NCBI RefSeq assembly: GCF_900182985.1
Contig: NZ_FXUY01000002.1
Coordinates: forward strand, 188,501-252,500
Length of the DNA: 64,000 nucleotides
Source: Pseudomonas helmanticensis
GTDB lineage: Bacteria > Pseudomonadota > Gammaproteobacteria > Pseudomonadales > Pseudomonadaceae
Direction: 5' to 3'
In this document: positions 1-8,349 of the stretch, one piece after another
Layout: the number at the start of each line of letters is the position of its first letter
Numbering within the stretch: position 1 is the first letter of the stretch
Notes under the pieces: model-generated
What the model saw: only the letters and a program-made list of their open reading frames with translations
The model's database searches: none
Told to the model about the DNA's origin: nothing
Program-made: the position numbers and the translations under genes

Positions 1-32
1 CGCTCAGGCGCCCCGTTCGGTATTTCTTATGA
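1..32 (+). CDS. lptE: C-terminal end of LPS assembly lipoprotein LptE (partial)
   Basis: The window opens inside a reading frame that ends LRRPVRYFL-stop, with the TGA at 30-32 overlapping the ATG of holA (ATGA). Only about nine residues are visible, so the identity rests on context: in Pseudomonas the gene directly before holA is lptE, the outer-membrane lipoprotein partner of LptD. The overlap implies translational coupling to holA. Nothing in the visible residues is diagnostic. Confidence 0.5.
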   Translation, partial: LRRPVRYFL

Positions 33-1066
33 AGCTCGCTCCCGCTCAACTCGGTAAACACCTGCAAGGCGCCCTCGCGCCGGTCTACATCATCAGCGGC
101 GATGACCCGCTGTTGTGCCAGGAGGCTGCCGACGCCATCCGCAGTGCTGCTCGCCAGCAAGGTTTCGACGAACGCCAGGTCTTTGCTGCCGACGCCAATT
201 TCGATTGGGGCACGTTGCTGCAGGCCGGCGCGAGCATGTCGTTGTTCGCGGAAAAACGCCTGCTGGAACTGCGCCTGCCTTCGGGCAAACCCGGTGACAA
301 AGGCGCCGCGGCCTTCATCGAATATTGCTCACGCCCTGCCGAAGACACGGTGCTGCTGATCAGCCTGCCCAAGCTCGATGGCAGCGCGCAGAAAACCAAG
401 TGGGGCAAGGCACTGGTTGAAGGTCAGCAGACCCAGTTCATCCAGATCTGGCCGGTGGACGCCAATCAGTTGCCGAGCTGGATTCGGCAGCGCCTGTCGC
501 AGGCCGGTTTGTCGGCCAGCCAGGACGCGGTCGAATTGATTGCTGCACGCGTCGAGGGCAATTTGCTCGCGGCCGCGCAGGAAATCGAAAAGCTCAAGTT
601 GATGGCCGAAGGTGGCCAGATCACCGTCGAAACCGTGCAGGCCGCAGTGGCCGACAGTGCCCGTTTCGACGTCTTCGGACTGACCGATGCCGTACTCAAC
701 GGCGAACCGACCCATGCACTGCGCATGCTCGAAGGGCTACGCGGTGAAGGCGTCGAGCCACCGGTGATTCTCTGGGCGCTGGCGCGGGAGTTGCGCCTGC
801 TGGCCAATATCTCGTTGCAGTACAGCCAGGGCACGCCGCTGGACAAGTGCTTTAGCCAGGCAAAACCACCGGTCTGGGACAAGCGCAAACCGCTGATGAG
901 CAAAGCCTTGCAACGCTATACGGCGCAACGCTGGGCACAGCTGTTGCTCGAAGCGCAGCGCATCGATGCGCAGATCAAAGGCCAGGCTACCGGCTCGCCG
1001 TGGATGAGCCTGAGTCGCTTGGCGTTGTTGATGGCTGGCCAGCGACTTTCACTGCCTGCCGAATAA
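29..1066 (+). CDS. holA: DNA polymerase III subunit delta
   Basis: This 345-residue protein matches the usual length of HolA, the clamp-loader wrench subunit that opens the beta sliding clamp during replication. The N-terminal part (residues 1-140) carries the degenerate AAA+-like fold typical of delta, with VYIISGDDPLL near residue 20. The C-terminal collar helices (about 210-340) include EPPVILWALARELR. The ATG overlaps the lptE stop, so the two genes are probably coupled as in other pseudomonads. The gene is followed immediately by a REPIN palindrome that separates it from arfA. Confidence 0.95.
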   Translation: MKLAPAQLGKHLQGALAPVYIISGDDPLLCQEAADAIRSAARQQGFDERQVFAADANFDWGTLLQAGASMSLFAEKRLLELRLPSGKPGDKGAAAFIEYCSRPAEDTVLLISLPKLDGSAQKTKWGKALVEGQQTQFIQIWPVDANQLPSWIRQRLSQAGLSASQDAVELIAARVEGNLLAAAQEIEKLKLMAEGGQITVETVQAAVADSARFDVFGLTDAVLNGEPTHALRMLEGLRGEGVEPPVILWALARELRLLANISLQYSQGTPLDKCFSQAKPPVWDKRKPLMSKALQRYTAQRWAQLLLEAQRIDAQIKGQATGSPWMSLSRLALLMAGQRLSLPAE

Positions 1067-1068
1067 GA

Positions 1069-1140
1069 TCAAAAGATCGCAGCGTGCCGCAGCTCCTACA
1101 TAGATTGGTGTAGGAACTGCGGCACGCTGCGATCTTTTGA
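1069..1140. repeat. REPIN, class A (inverted REP pair)
   Basis: Two 32-bp arms of the form TCAAAAGATCGCAG...CAGCTCCTACA face each other around an 8-nt loop. The core reads GTGCCGCAG instead of the commoner CTTCGGCAG, a compensated variant. It lies between holA and arfA and may act as an RNA hairpin that separates the two messages. Confidence 0.93.
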
Positions 1141-1201
1141 CTTTTGTTTAGCATGAGCAGATTATTTGCCGCGCAAAACCCACTCACACGAGAGAACCCT
1201 C

Positions 1202-1366
1202 ATGAGCAAAAAGCCATCGAAACATGGCCCCAACAAGGCCAAATCCATCATCGCCCAACCGCTGTTCCGCAGCCGCCAGGAACAACCGAACAAGGGCAAA
1301 GGCAGCTACCGCCGCGAAGCCTTCCAGTCTAAAAGCTGGGAGGCTTCTTACTTTCTGGCTGCCTGA
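1202..1366 (+). CDS. arfA: Alternative ribosome-rescue factor A
   Basis: The 54-residue basic protein has the ArfA core: QPLFRSR near residues 19-25, then NKGKGSYRR and SWEASYF close to the end. ArfA rescues ribosomes stalled on mRNAs lacking a stop codon by recruiting release factor 2, as a backup to tmRNA. The ATG at 1202 is preceded by GAGAG. A strong hairpin inside the last part of the coding sequence (1319-1344) fits the known mechanism in which the arfA message is cut or terminated before its stop, so that it is itself a non-stop mRNA cleared by tmRNA. Most of the protein is encoded before the hairpin. Confidence 0.9.
   Translation: MSKKPSKHGPNKAKSIIAQPLFRSRQEQPNKGKGSYRREAFQSKSWEASYFLAA
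1319..1344 (+). terminator. Intragenic hairpin in arfA
   Basis: Arms GCCTTCCAG and CTGGGAGGC form a nine-pair stem with one G-T wobble and an 8-nt loop, followed by the T-rich stretch TTCTTACTTTCT. It sits 22 nt before the arfA stop, in frame. In enterobacteria the equivalent hairpin is an RNase III site or terminator giving a non-stop message. The same role here is inferred. Confidence 0.75.
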
Positions 1367-1427
1367 AGCGCAGTACCCCCCGGTCATGTTAAGGTCTGCA
1401 TCTGATTCGTTTCCCCTGGAACTGTGC

Positions 1428-2750
1428 ATGCCCCTAAGTCTTTCCCGTCGTTGGCCTGTTCGCCATTCGATCGCTGCAGCAAGCTTCGTTCTGCTTGTCG
1501 CCTGTGCGGAAAAACCCACCGCCGCCGACGCGCAACCTCTTCAAGCCGCTCCAGTCGCCACGGCCCCAGCGATCATTCCGCCGGTAGTGCCGTCCGCCGA
1601 CCCTCTCGATCTTCAGCCGACCCAGACCTTTGCCGAGTGGCAGGCAGGTTTCCGCAAGGACGCACTGGCCGCCGGGATTCGTCCTGAGCTGTTTGATCGC
1701 GCCTTCGCCAATGTCAGTTTCGACGCCAGCGTGATTCGCGCCGACCGCAGCCAGCCAGAATTTTCTCGCCCGGTGTGGGAATACCTCGACGGCGCGCTAT
1801 CGCCACTGCGCGTGCGTAAAGGCCAGGCCTTGATCGACCAGTACGCCGATATTCTGCAAAGCATCGAACAGCGTTATGGCGTCGACCGTCAGGCGCTCGT
1901 TTCGGTATGGGGCATGGAAAGCAATTTCGGCCAGTTCCAGGGCAGCAAATCGGTGATCAACTCGCTGGCCACCCTGGCCTACGAAGGTCGCCGTCCGGGC
2001 TTTGCCCATGCGCAATTGATCGCGGCGCTGCAGATCCTGCAACAGGGCGATATCACACCGGAGAAGATGCTCGGCTCCTGGGCCGGCGCGATGGGCCAGA
2101 CCCAGTTCATTCCGACCACCTACAACACCCACGCCGTGGACTTCGACGGTGACGGTCGGCGCGACATCTGGGGCAGCCCGGCCGACGCGCTGGCGTCCAC
2201 TGCGCATTACTTGCAAAGCTCTGGCTGGCAACGCGGTCAGCCTTGGGGCTTCGAAGTGCAACTGCCGAGCAGTTTCAACTACACACTGGCTGACGGTGCG
2301 ATTCGCAAGAGCGTTGCCGAATGGCGTCAACTCGGCGTGACTCTGCCCAATGGCGGTCAGGTGCCAGCAGGCTCTGAGCAACTGTCTGCCGCCCTGCTGC
2401 TGCCGGCGGGTTATCGTGGGCCGGCATTCCTGATCCTCGACAACTTCCGGGCGATCCTCAAGTACAACAATTCGTCGTCGTACGCGTTGGCAGTAAGCTT
2501 GTTGTCCGAGCGCTTCAATGGCGGCGGCTTGATCAGTGGCAACTGGCCGAAAGATGATCTGCCGCTGAGCCGCAGCGAGCGCATTGAGCTGCAGAACCTG
2601 CTGAGCGCGCGCAATTACGATGCGGGCACGGCGGACGGGATTATCGGCGCCAATACGCGCAAGGCGATTCGCAGTGCGCAGCAGTCGTTTGGCTGGCCGG
2701 CGGACGGCTATCCGACGCATAAGTTGCTGGAAAGCCTGCGCACGCAGTAA
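1428..2750 (+). CDS. Lipoprotein lytic murein transglycosylase (MltB/SltB family) with PG-binding domain
   Basis: The protein has 440 residues and cleaves the MurNAc-GlcNAc bond of peptidoglycan with formation of 1,6-anhydro ends. The start at 1428 gives a signal peptide with lipobox LVAC (about residues 21-24), so it is probably an outer-membrane lipoprotein. The SLT-family catalytic region contains VWGMESNFGQF, whose Glu is the expected catalytic acid, followed by GAMGQTQFIPTTY and a DFDGDGRRDIW segment. The C-terminal 70 residues form a peptidoglycan-binding type 1 domain (LLSARNYDAGTADGIIG). Position and domain order suggest the P. aeruginosa SltB3 relative. A REPIN follows the stop. Confidence 0.9.
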   Translation: MPLSLSRRWPVRHSIAAASFVLLVACAEKPTAADAQPLQAAPVATAPAIIPPVVPSADPLDLQPTQTFAEWQAGFRKDALAAGIRPELFDRAFANVSFDASVIRADRSQPEFSRPVWEYLDGALSPLRVRKGQALIDQYADILQSIEQRYGVDRQALVSVWGMESNFGQFQGSKSVINSLATLAYEGRRPGFAHAQLIAALQILQQGDITPEKMLGSWAGAMGQTQFIPTTYNTHAVDFDGDGRRDIWGSPADALASTAHYLQSSGWQRGQPWGFEVQLPSSFNYTLADGAIRKSVAEWRQLGVTLPNGGQVPAGSEQLSAALLLPAGYRGPAFLILDNFRAILKYNNSSSYALAVSLLSERFNGGGLISGNWPKDDLPLSRSERIELQNLLSARNYDAGTADGIIGANTRKAIRSAQQSFGWPADGYPTHKLLESLRTQ

Positions 2751-2757
2751 AGCCAGA

Positions 2758-2835
2758 TCAAAAGATCGCAGCCTGCGGCAGCTCCTACATTGGAATGCGT
2801 TACTTGTAGGAGCTGCCGCAGGCTGCGATCTTTTG
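2758..2835. repeat. REPIN, class A
   Basis: Inverted arms with the CCTGCGGCAG core surround a short loop (ATTGGAATGCGTTACT). It fills the gap between two convergent genes (the transglycosylase and the LD-carboxypeptidase), where it may serve as a two-way terminator. Confidence 0.93.
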
Positions 2836-2837
2836 CT

Positions 2838-3785
2838 TTACCGGGTCACGACATCCTGCTCGAGCATCAATTCCTTCTTGCCGGCGTCCAGCCGCACCAG
2901 CGCGCCCATCGGCAGCGTCAGGTTCGGATCGCAATGCCCGCTGCGCCAGCCCGACAGCACCGGAATCCGCAGCGGCGCAAAAGTCTGCTTGAGCAACCGA
3001 TTCAGTGCCGCGACGTCCACTCCCGCCACGTCGCCGACCAGCACACCGCGCAGCTTCGCCAGCTTGCCGGCCAGGCGCATCTGCGTCAGCAAGCGGTCGA
3101 TGCGATACAGCGGCTCGTTGATATCTTCGATCAGCAGAATCACCCCTTCGACATCAATCTCGTAAGGCGTCCCTAACGTAGCGGCAATCATCGCCAGGTT
3201 GCCGCCGAGCAAGCGTCCATGGGCGATACCGGACTCCACCGTGGTCAACGGATAAGCCACCGGATGACTGAGCACACTCCCCGCCTTCAACTGGCCGCGC
3301 AGCATGGCGAAGAACGAAGTGACGGTCGGCGGCTGCTTGTCACCGAGCAGATCGGCGTTGAGCAAAGGCCCGTGAAAGGTCACAAACCCTGCGTAGCGGC
3401 TGATGGCCAGGTGCAGCGCGGTGATGTCGCTGTAGCCGACAAATGGCTTGGCGTTGCGACTCAGCAGATCGTAGTCGATGCGGTCCAGCAGCCGTGGCGT
3501 ACCGTAGCCACCGCGCAGGCAGATGATCGCGTCCACTTCGGGGTCGGCGAACGCGGCGTGCAGATCGTTGAGGCGCACGTCATCGCTGCCAGCCAGATAG
3601 CCGTCCTTCTCGTAGACGCCAGGAAATACTTTCAGCCCATAACCGCGGGCGCGCATCCATTGCACTGCCTTGTCGGTATCCAGCGCACCGGGACCGGCCG
3701 GCGCGATCACGCCGATCAGCCCTTCTGACGGCAGCGCCGGCACAGGCTTATGCGGAAAAAGGGTATGGGTCGGTCGAACGGTCAT
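2838..3785 (-). CDS. LD-carboxypeptidase (peptidase family S66)
   Basis: Family S66 enzymes remove the terminal D-Ala from murein tetrapeptides in the cytoplasm during peptidoglycan recycling. The 315-residue protein shows GVIAPAGPG near the N-terminus, the nucleophile-elbow GYSDITALH (catalytic Ser), a central LLIEDINEPLYRIDR containing the expected Glu, and a late His in GHCDPNLTLPMG, consistent with a Ser-Glu-His triad. The ATG at 3785 has GGGAGA eight bases upstream; a start ten codons earlier has no comparable site. It is convergent with the transglycosylase and stands alone. Confidence 0.88.
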   Translation of the reverse strand: MTVRPTHTLFPHKPVPALPSEGLIGVIAPAGPGALDTDKAVQWMRARGYGLKVFPGVYEKDGYLAGSDDVRLNDLHAAFADPEVDAIICLRGGYGTPRLLDRIDYDLLSRNAKPFVGYSDITALHLAISRYAGFVTFHGPLLNADLLGDKQPPTVTSFFAMLRGQLKAGSVLSHPVAYPLTTVESGIAHGRLLGGNLAMIAATLGTPYEIDVEGVILLIEDINEPLYRIDRLLTQMRLAGKLAKLRGVLVGDVAGVDVAALNRLLKQTFAPLRIPVLSGWRSGHCDPNLTLPMGALVRLDAGKKELMLEQDVVTR

Positions 3786-3901
3786 CCATGGATCTCCCTG
3801 TGTGAAGTCATGCACACACAGTAGTCAGGAACGGGGACAAACAGAAGAGGCTGCGTCGCCCCGCAAGTTGCAGGAAAAGTCGGCGTCTGGCGTAGGACAG
3901 G

Positions 3902-3941
3902 CAAAAAAATGCCCGCCGGGCTGCAAAGCCTCGGCGGGCAT
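3902..3941 (-). terminator. Rho-independent terminator of lipA
   Basis: On the minus strand the stem TGCCCGCCG...CGGCGGGCA is followed by seven T residues, directly downstream of the lipA stop. It is a textbook intrinsic terminator. Confidence 0.9.
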
Positions 3942-3959
3942 CTTTCATTCAGCGCTGAA

Positions 3960-4982
3960 TCAGGAACCCATCAACTCAGCCTTGACCAGCTTCGCCTGCT
4001 CGTCGGCATGGTACGAAGAACGTACCAGAGGGCCGGAAGCGACGTTCTTGAAGCCCATCTTGTAACCTTCCTCGGCGAACCAGGCGAAGGTGTCTGGGTG
4101 CACGAAACGCTGTACCGGCAAGTGGCTGCGCGACGGTTGCAGGTACTGACCGAGGGTCAGCATGTCGATGTCGTGTTCGCGCATGCGCTTCATCACTTCG
4201 ATGACTTCTTCGTCGGTCTCGCCCAGACCCAGCATCAAGCCGGACTTGGTCGGAATGTGCGGCATCATCTGCTTGAAGCGTTGCAGCAAGGTCAGCGACC
4301 ACTGGTAATCCGAACCCGGACGCGCAGCCTTGTACAGGCGCGGCACGGTTTCCAGGTTGTGGTTGAACACATCCGGCGGCTCGGCGGCGGTGATTTCCAG
4401 GGCAACGTCCATGCGGCCACGGTAATCCGGGACCAGCGTCTCCAGCTGCACGTTCGGCGACAGCTTGCGGATTTCGCGGATGCAGTCGGCAAAGTGCTGG
4501 GCACCGCCGTCACGCAGGTCGTCGCGGTCAACCGAGGTGATCACCACGTACTTGAGCTTGAGGTCGGCGATGGCGATGGCCAGGCTTTCCGGCTCGTTGA
4601 CGTCCAGTGGCTTCGGACGACCGTGGCCGACGTCGCAGAACGGGCAGCGACGGGTGCAGATGTCACCCATGATCATGAAGGTCGCGGTGCCGCCGGAGAA
4701 GCACTCACCCAGGTTCGGGCAGGACGCTTCTTCGCAGACGCTGTGCAGCTTGTGTTTGCGCAGCAGGCTCTTGATCCGGTCGACTTCCGGCGAAACCGGG
4801 ATGCGTACACGAATCCAGTCAGGCTTCTTCGGCAGTTCGGTGGTCGGAATGATCTTTACCGGGATGCGTGCAACCTTCTCGGCGCCGCGCAGCTTGACGC
4901 CGGCTTCTACCTTGGGACGCGGGGCCGGGCGCTCGGTCACGTCGAGCGTCGGGATCATGGTTTGCACTGCATCAGTAGTCAT
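3960..4982 (-). CDS. lipA: Lipoyl synthase
   Basis: A radical SAM enzyme that inserts two sulfur atoms at C6 and C8 of protein-bound octanoyl groups to make lipoyl cofactor. The 340-residue protein has both cluster motifs: the auxiliary-cluster pattern in [12 protein letters not shown] and the radical-SAM CxxxCxxC in CTRRCPFCD. The C-terminal RSSYHADEQ contains the serine expected to ligate the auxiliary cluster. The N-terminal 75-residue extension is usual in pseudomonads. It lies one base downstream of lipB, so the pathway pair is co-transcribed, and it ends at a clear terminator. Confidence 0.97.
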   Translation of the reverse strand: MTTDAVQTMIPTLDVTERPAPRPKVEAGVKLRGAEKVARIPVKIIPTTELPKKPDWIRVRIPVSPEVDRIKSLLRKHKLHSVCEEASCPNLGECFSGGTATFMIMGDICTRRCPFCDVGHGRPKPLDVNEPESLAIAIADLKLKYVVITSVDRDDLRDGGAQHFADCIREIRKLSPNVQLETLVPDYRGRMDVALEITAAEPPDVFNHNLETVPRLYKAARPGSDYQWSLTLLQRFKQMMPHIPTKSGLMLGLGETDEEVIEVMKRMREHDIDMLTLGQYLQPSRSHLPVQRFVHPDTFAWFAEEGYKMGFKNVASGPLVRSSYHADEQAKLVKAELMGS

Positions 4983-4983
4983 A

Positions 4984-5631
4984 TCAGTCGATTCCGCCCG
5001 TCAGGGTCGTCTGCTCAGCATAGTCGAGGTGTTTGACGAGCTGCGCGCGCAGCCGGGCACTTACCTCGGCAAATTCAATCGATCCTGCATGGTCGCTCAG
5101 CTGGGTCATCGCCAGCCCGGCATAGCCGCAGGGATTAATCCGTCGAAACGGTTCCAGGTTCATATCCACGTTCAGGGCCAGGCCATGAAAGGAGCAACCG
5201 TGGCGAATCCGCAAACCCAGAGAAGCGATTTTCGCTCCATCGACATAGACGCCGGGAGCATCTGGCTTGGCTGCGGCGGTCACGCCGTAGCTGGCCAGCA
5301 GTTCGATCAGGCACTGTTCCATGCGACTGACCAGATCACGTACGCCGAAACCCAGCTTGCGCACGTCCAGCAACAGGTAAGCCACCAATTGGCCGGGGCC
5401 ATGATATGTCACCTGCCCGCCGCGATCGACCTGTACCACCGGGATATCGCCCGGCAGCAGCAAATGTTCGGCCTTGCCGGCCTGGCCCTGCGTGAACACC
5501 GGCGGGTGTTCGACGAGCCAGATTTCGTCAGCGGCATCGCTGCCGCGTTCGTTGGTAAAGCGTTGCATGGCATGCCAGACCGGCTCGTAAGCCATCTGGC
5601 CGAGCTCACGAAAGCCCAGCGTGCCCGGCAT
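4984..5631 (-). CDS. lipB: Octanoyl-[ACP]:protein octanoyltransferase
   Basis: LipB transfers octanoate from acyl carrier protein to the lipoyl domains of E2 and GcvH proteins, supplying the substrate for LipA. The 215-residue protein shows [19 protein letters not shown], which carries the family signature RGG-x-TYHGPGQ, and later [13 protein letters not shown]. The ATG at 5631 overlaps the upstream TGA by one base (TGATG); a GTG one codon earlier is also possible. Gene order ybeD-lipB-lipA is conserved in gammaproteobacteria. Confidence 0.96.
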   Translation of the reverse strand: MPGTLGFRELGQMAYEPVWHAMQRFTNERGSDAADEIWLVEHPPVFTQGQAGKAEHLLLPGDIPVVQVDRGGQVTYHGPGQLVAYLLLDVRKLGFGVRDLVSRMEQCLIELLASYGVTAAAKPDAPGVYVDGAKIASLGLRIRHGCSFHGLALNVDMNLEPFRRINPCGYAGLAMTQLSDHAGSIEFAEVSARLRAQLVKHLDYAEQTTLTGGID

Positions 5632-5906
5632 CACAGCACCATGTGCACAAAACCGGTCGCCCGCAGTTCGCTGTTGATGTTGTACAGCTGATCCTGATCG
5701 GTCGCGACGATGTGCAACTGGATAGTGGTGTACTTGCCGTTGGTGCTTTGACGCTCGTCGATGCGCTCATCATTGATGGCCGCGTGTTTCTTGACGATGT
5801 CGATGATCTTGTCTTTGTTGCCAACGCCCGTATCGCTGATCACCTTAATCGGATAATCAGTCTGGGGGAATTCGATCTTTGGCGCCTTTACTTCGGTATC
5901 GGTCAT
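5631..5906 (-). CDS. DUF493 (YbeD) family protein
   Basis: A 91-residue protein of the YbeD/DUF493 family with the ferredoxin-like fold seen in regulatory domains. Recognisable segments are [15 protein letters not shown] and [18 protein letters not shown]. The start MTDTEVKAP at 5906 is chosen over an upstream in-frame start because conservation begins near there. Its cellular role is not established; its constant position between dacC and lipB suggests a housekeeping link, possibly to lipoate metabolism. Confidence 0.9.
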   Translation of the reverse strand: MTDTEVKAPKIEFPQTDYPIKVISDTGVGNKDKIIDIVKKHAAINDERIDERQSTNGKYTTIQLHIVATDQDQLYNINSELRATGFVHMVL

Positions 5907-5943
5907 GGCGTAACGGCCTCTTGAGCGCAAGCCGTGATAACGC

Positions 5944-5978
5944 GCATGGCCCCGCTCCGGATCGGGGCGGGGCCATGC
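5944..5978 (-). terminator. Strong hairpin downstream of dacC
   Basis: Twelve-base perfect arms GCATGGCCCCGC and GCGGGGCCATGC enclose an 11-nt loop in the dacC-ybeD gap. There is no long T tract, so it may attenuate or stabilise RNA rather than terminate fully. Confidence 0.5.
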
Positions 5979-5991
5979 AGGTCAACACAAA

Positions 5992-7149
5992 TCAGTTGAA
6001 CAAGCCGTAGAAGAATAGACGGATGCTATCCCACATGCGGCGGAAGATACCACCCTCCTCGACGCCATCCAGAGCGATCAGGTCAGCGCTGTGCACGACC
6101 TTGTCTTCCAGTTTGACTTCGACTTTACCGATCACGTCGCCCTTGGCGATTGGCGCAACCAGTTGCGGGTTCATGGTCATGCTCGCAGCGAGCTTCTTCA
6201 GCTGGCCTTTTGGCAGGGTCATGGTCAGGTCTTCAGCCAGGCCGGCCTTGACTTGATTGGTGGTGCCTTTCCACACCGGGGCCTGAGCCAGTTCGGTGCC
6301 CTTCTGATAGAAGGTCTGGGTTTCGAAGAAGCGGAAGCCATAAGTCAGCAGCTTCTGGGTTTCAGCGGCGCGGGCCACTTCGCTGTTGGTGCCGAACACC
6401 ACGGCGATCAGGCGCTGGCCGTCACGTACAGCCGAGGACACCATGCAGTAGCCGGCTTCGTCGGTGTGACCGGTTTTCAGGCCGTCGACGGTCTTGTCGC
6501 GCCACAGCAGCAGGTTGCGGTTAGGCTGCTTGATGCCGTTCCAGAAGAACTCTTTCTGCGAGTAGATCGCGTAGTGAGCCGGGTCTTCGTGGATGATCGC
6601 GCGCGCCAGGATCGCCATGTCGTGAGCCGACGAGTAGTGCTCAGGGTTTGGCAGACCGGTCGGGTTCATGAAGTGGGAATTGGTCATGCCCAGATCAGCC
6701 ACAGTCTTGTTCATCAGGTCGGCGAACGCATCTTCGCTACCGGCGATGTGCTCGGACAGCGCAACGCTGGCGTCGTTGCCGGACTGAATGATGATGCCGT
6801 GCAGCAAGTCGCTGACAGTGACCTGCGAGCCGACTTTGATGAACATCCGCGAACCGCCGGTGCGCCAGGCGTTTTCGCTGACGGTCACTGGATCGTTTTC
6901 ACCGATCTGGCCACGACGGATTTCCAGCGTAGCAATGTACGCGGTCATCAGTTTGGTCAGGCTGGCCGGTGGCAGACGCTGGTCGCCATTGTTCTCGACC
7001 AGCACGTTGCCGCTGCTGGCGTCCATCAGAACGTAGGCTTTGGCGGCCAGTTGTGGTGGCGACGGCATCATCTCGGCCGCGAAGGCGGCTGGCGAGAGGA
7101 GCAGCGGGACTAGCAGACACAGGCGTTTGGCAAAGGTGGTGATGTTCAT
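5992..7149 (-). CDS. dacC: D-alanyl-D-alanine carboxypeptidase (PBP5/6 type)
   Basis: A low-molecular-mass penicillin-binding protein that trims the terminal D-Ala from pentapeptides in the periplasm. The 385-residue protein has a cleavable signal peptide ending near PAAFAAEM, the SxxK motif in PASLTKLMT, SGN in QSGNDASVAL, and KTG in LKTGHTDEAGYC. The C-terminal residues IFRRMWDSIRLFFYGLFN look like the amphipathic membrane anchor of PBP5/6. Its place beside rlpA matches P. aeruginosa dacC (called dacA in E. coli). The start at 7149 is set by the signal peptide. Confidence 0.95.
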   Translation of the reverse strand: MNITTFAKRLCLLVPLLLSPAAFAAEMMPSPPQLAAKAYVLMDASSGNVLVENNGDQRLPPASLTKLMTAYIATLEIRRGQIGENDPVTVSENAWRTGGSRMFIKVGSQVTVSDLLHGIIIQSGNDASVALSEHIAGSEDAFADLMNKTVADLGMTNSHFMNPTGLPNPEHYSSAHDMAILARAIIHEDPAHYAIYSQKEFFWNGIKQPNRNLLLWRDKTVDGLKTGHTDEAGYCMVSSAVRDGQRLIAVVFGTNSEVARAAETQKLLTYGFRFFETQTFYQKGTELAQAPVWKGTTNQVKAGLAEDLTMTLPKGQLKKLAASMTMNPQLVAPIAKGDVIGKVEVKLEDKVVHSADLIALDGVEEGGIFRRMWDSIRLFFYGLFN

Positions 7150-7338
7150 CCGTCTCTCGAAATCGCTAATGGAAACTGTCCTTGCGGACAAAATTTAATC
7201 AGATGACTTTCTAACGAGCCATCGCGTGTTCAGTTGCTCACTCCAGTCACCCTTGCCGGGCTTTTGTTCTTCGACGAGCCAACAACCTGATTCACCCCCC
7301 AATCGCTGGTGAATCGTCAATCAAGTTCTACGTTTTAC

Positions 7339-8349
7339 TTACTCGGTGACCACGCTTGGCGAACCAAGGTTGGCCAGGCGCACGCTGTTCTGCACCTGGG
7401 CAATTTCACCCGGCGAGCCGATCGGCCCCAGGCGTACCCGGTGCAGAGTCTGTTGATTGCGCACGATCGAGCTGATGAACACCGGAGCGCTCACCATCCC
7501 GCTGAGCTTCGACCTCAGGAGTTCTGCAGCGTCCGGGTTGGCGAACGCGCCCACCTGCAGATACTGGCCAGTTGCTGTTGCAGAAGCGTTTTTTTTTGCA
7601 CTCATCGGCACGGGGACGGTGTCAGAGGCATGTTGTTGCGGTGGCGGCGTCCATTGCTCGACGGTGCCGGCCGACGCCGTGATCACCGGAGCGCTGTTCT
7701 GCGCGACCTGCGGCTCGTTGAGCATCAACGGTGCCGGACGGCCCTTGGCGGCCCAATATTGCTGCGGATCGATGCCTTCGACCTTGACCCGCGCGGTGCC
7801 GGTTTCGGCGTAACCGAGTTTCTTCGCGGCGGCGTAGGACAAGTCGATGATGCGATCGGAATAGAACGGCCCACGGTCGTTGACCCGCAGGATCACTGTG
7901 CGGTTGTTGTCCAGGTTGGTCACCCGAACGTAACTTGGCAATGGCAAAGTCTTGTGGGCGGCGCTCATGCCGTAGAGGTCGTAGACCTCGCCGTTGGCGG
8001 TGTTCTGACCATGAAACTTGGTGCCGTACCAGGAAGCTGTGCCGGAAGCGACGTAGGTCTTCGATTCCTGCAGCGGAAAGTAGGTTTTGCCCAGCACGGT
8101 GTACGGGTTGGCCTTGTACGGGCCGGTGTGCAGGGTCGGGGTGGCATCGGGGATGCGCGATACGTCGACGTCCCACCACGGTGCGCCGTCTTTGTGCGCA
8201 CGGTTGATGTCCAGACCCGGCTGCGCACGCACAGCGGTATTCGAGGTTTTCGGCGTTGGCGAACGGCTGGTCGAACAACTGGCGACCAATACTGCCAACG
8301 CAGCGAATGCCACCAGCTTCAGGGGTTTATTGTTAGGCAATGCCTGCAT
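7339..8349 (-). CDS. rlpA: Septal ring lytic transglycosylase RlpA
   Basis: An outer-membrane lipoprotein that digests naked (stem-peptide-free) glycan strands and helps daughter-cell separation. The 336-residue protein has lipobox VASC near residue 25, a double-psi beta-barrel region with ASWYGTKFHGQNTANGE and RVNDRGPFYSDRIIDLS (catalytic Asp expected in NDRGP), a low-complexity linker, and a C-terminal SPOR domain starting around GQYLQVGAFANPD that binds septal peptidoglycan. It overlaps the end of the mltB stop/start junction at 8349, so the pair is coupled. Confidence 0.95.
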   Translation of the reverse strand: MQALPNNKPLKLVAFAALAVLVASCSTSRSPTPKTSNTAVRAQPGLDINRAHKDGAPWWDVDVSRIPDATPTLHTGPYKANPYTVLGKTYFPLQESKTYVASGTASWYGTKFHGQNTANGEVYDLYGMSAAHKTLPLPSYVRVTNLDNNRTVILRVNDRGPFYSDRIIDLSYAAAKKLGYAETGTARVKVEGIDPQQYWAAKGRPAPLMLNEPQVAQNSAPVITASAGTVEQWTPPPQQHASDTVPVPMSAKKNASATATGQYLQVGAFANPDAAELLRSKLSGMVSAPVFISSIVRNQQTLHRVRLGPIGSPGEIAQVQNSVRLANLGSPSVVTE

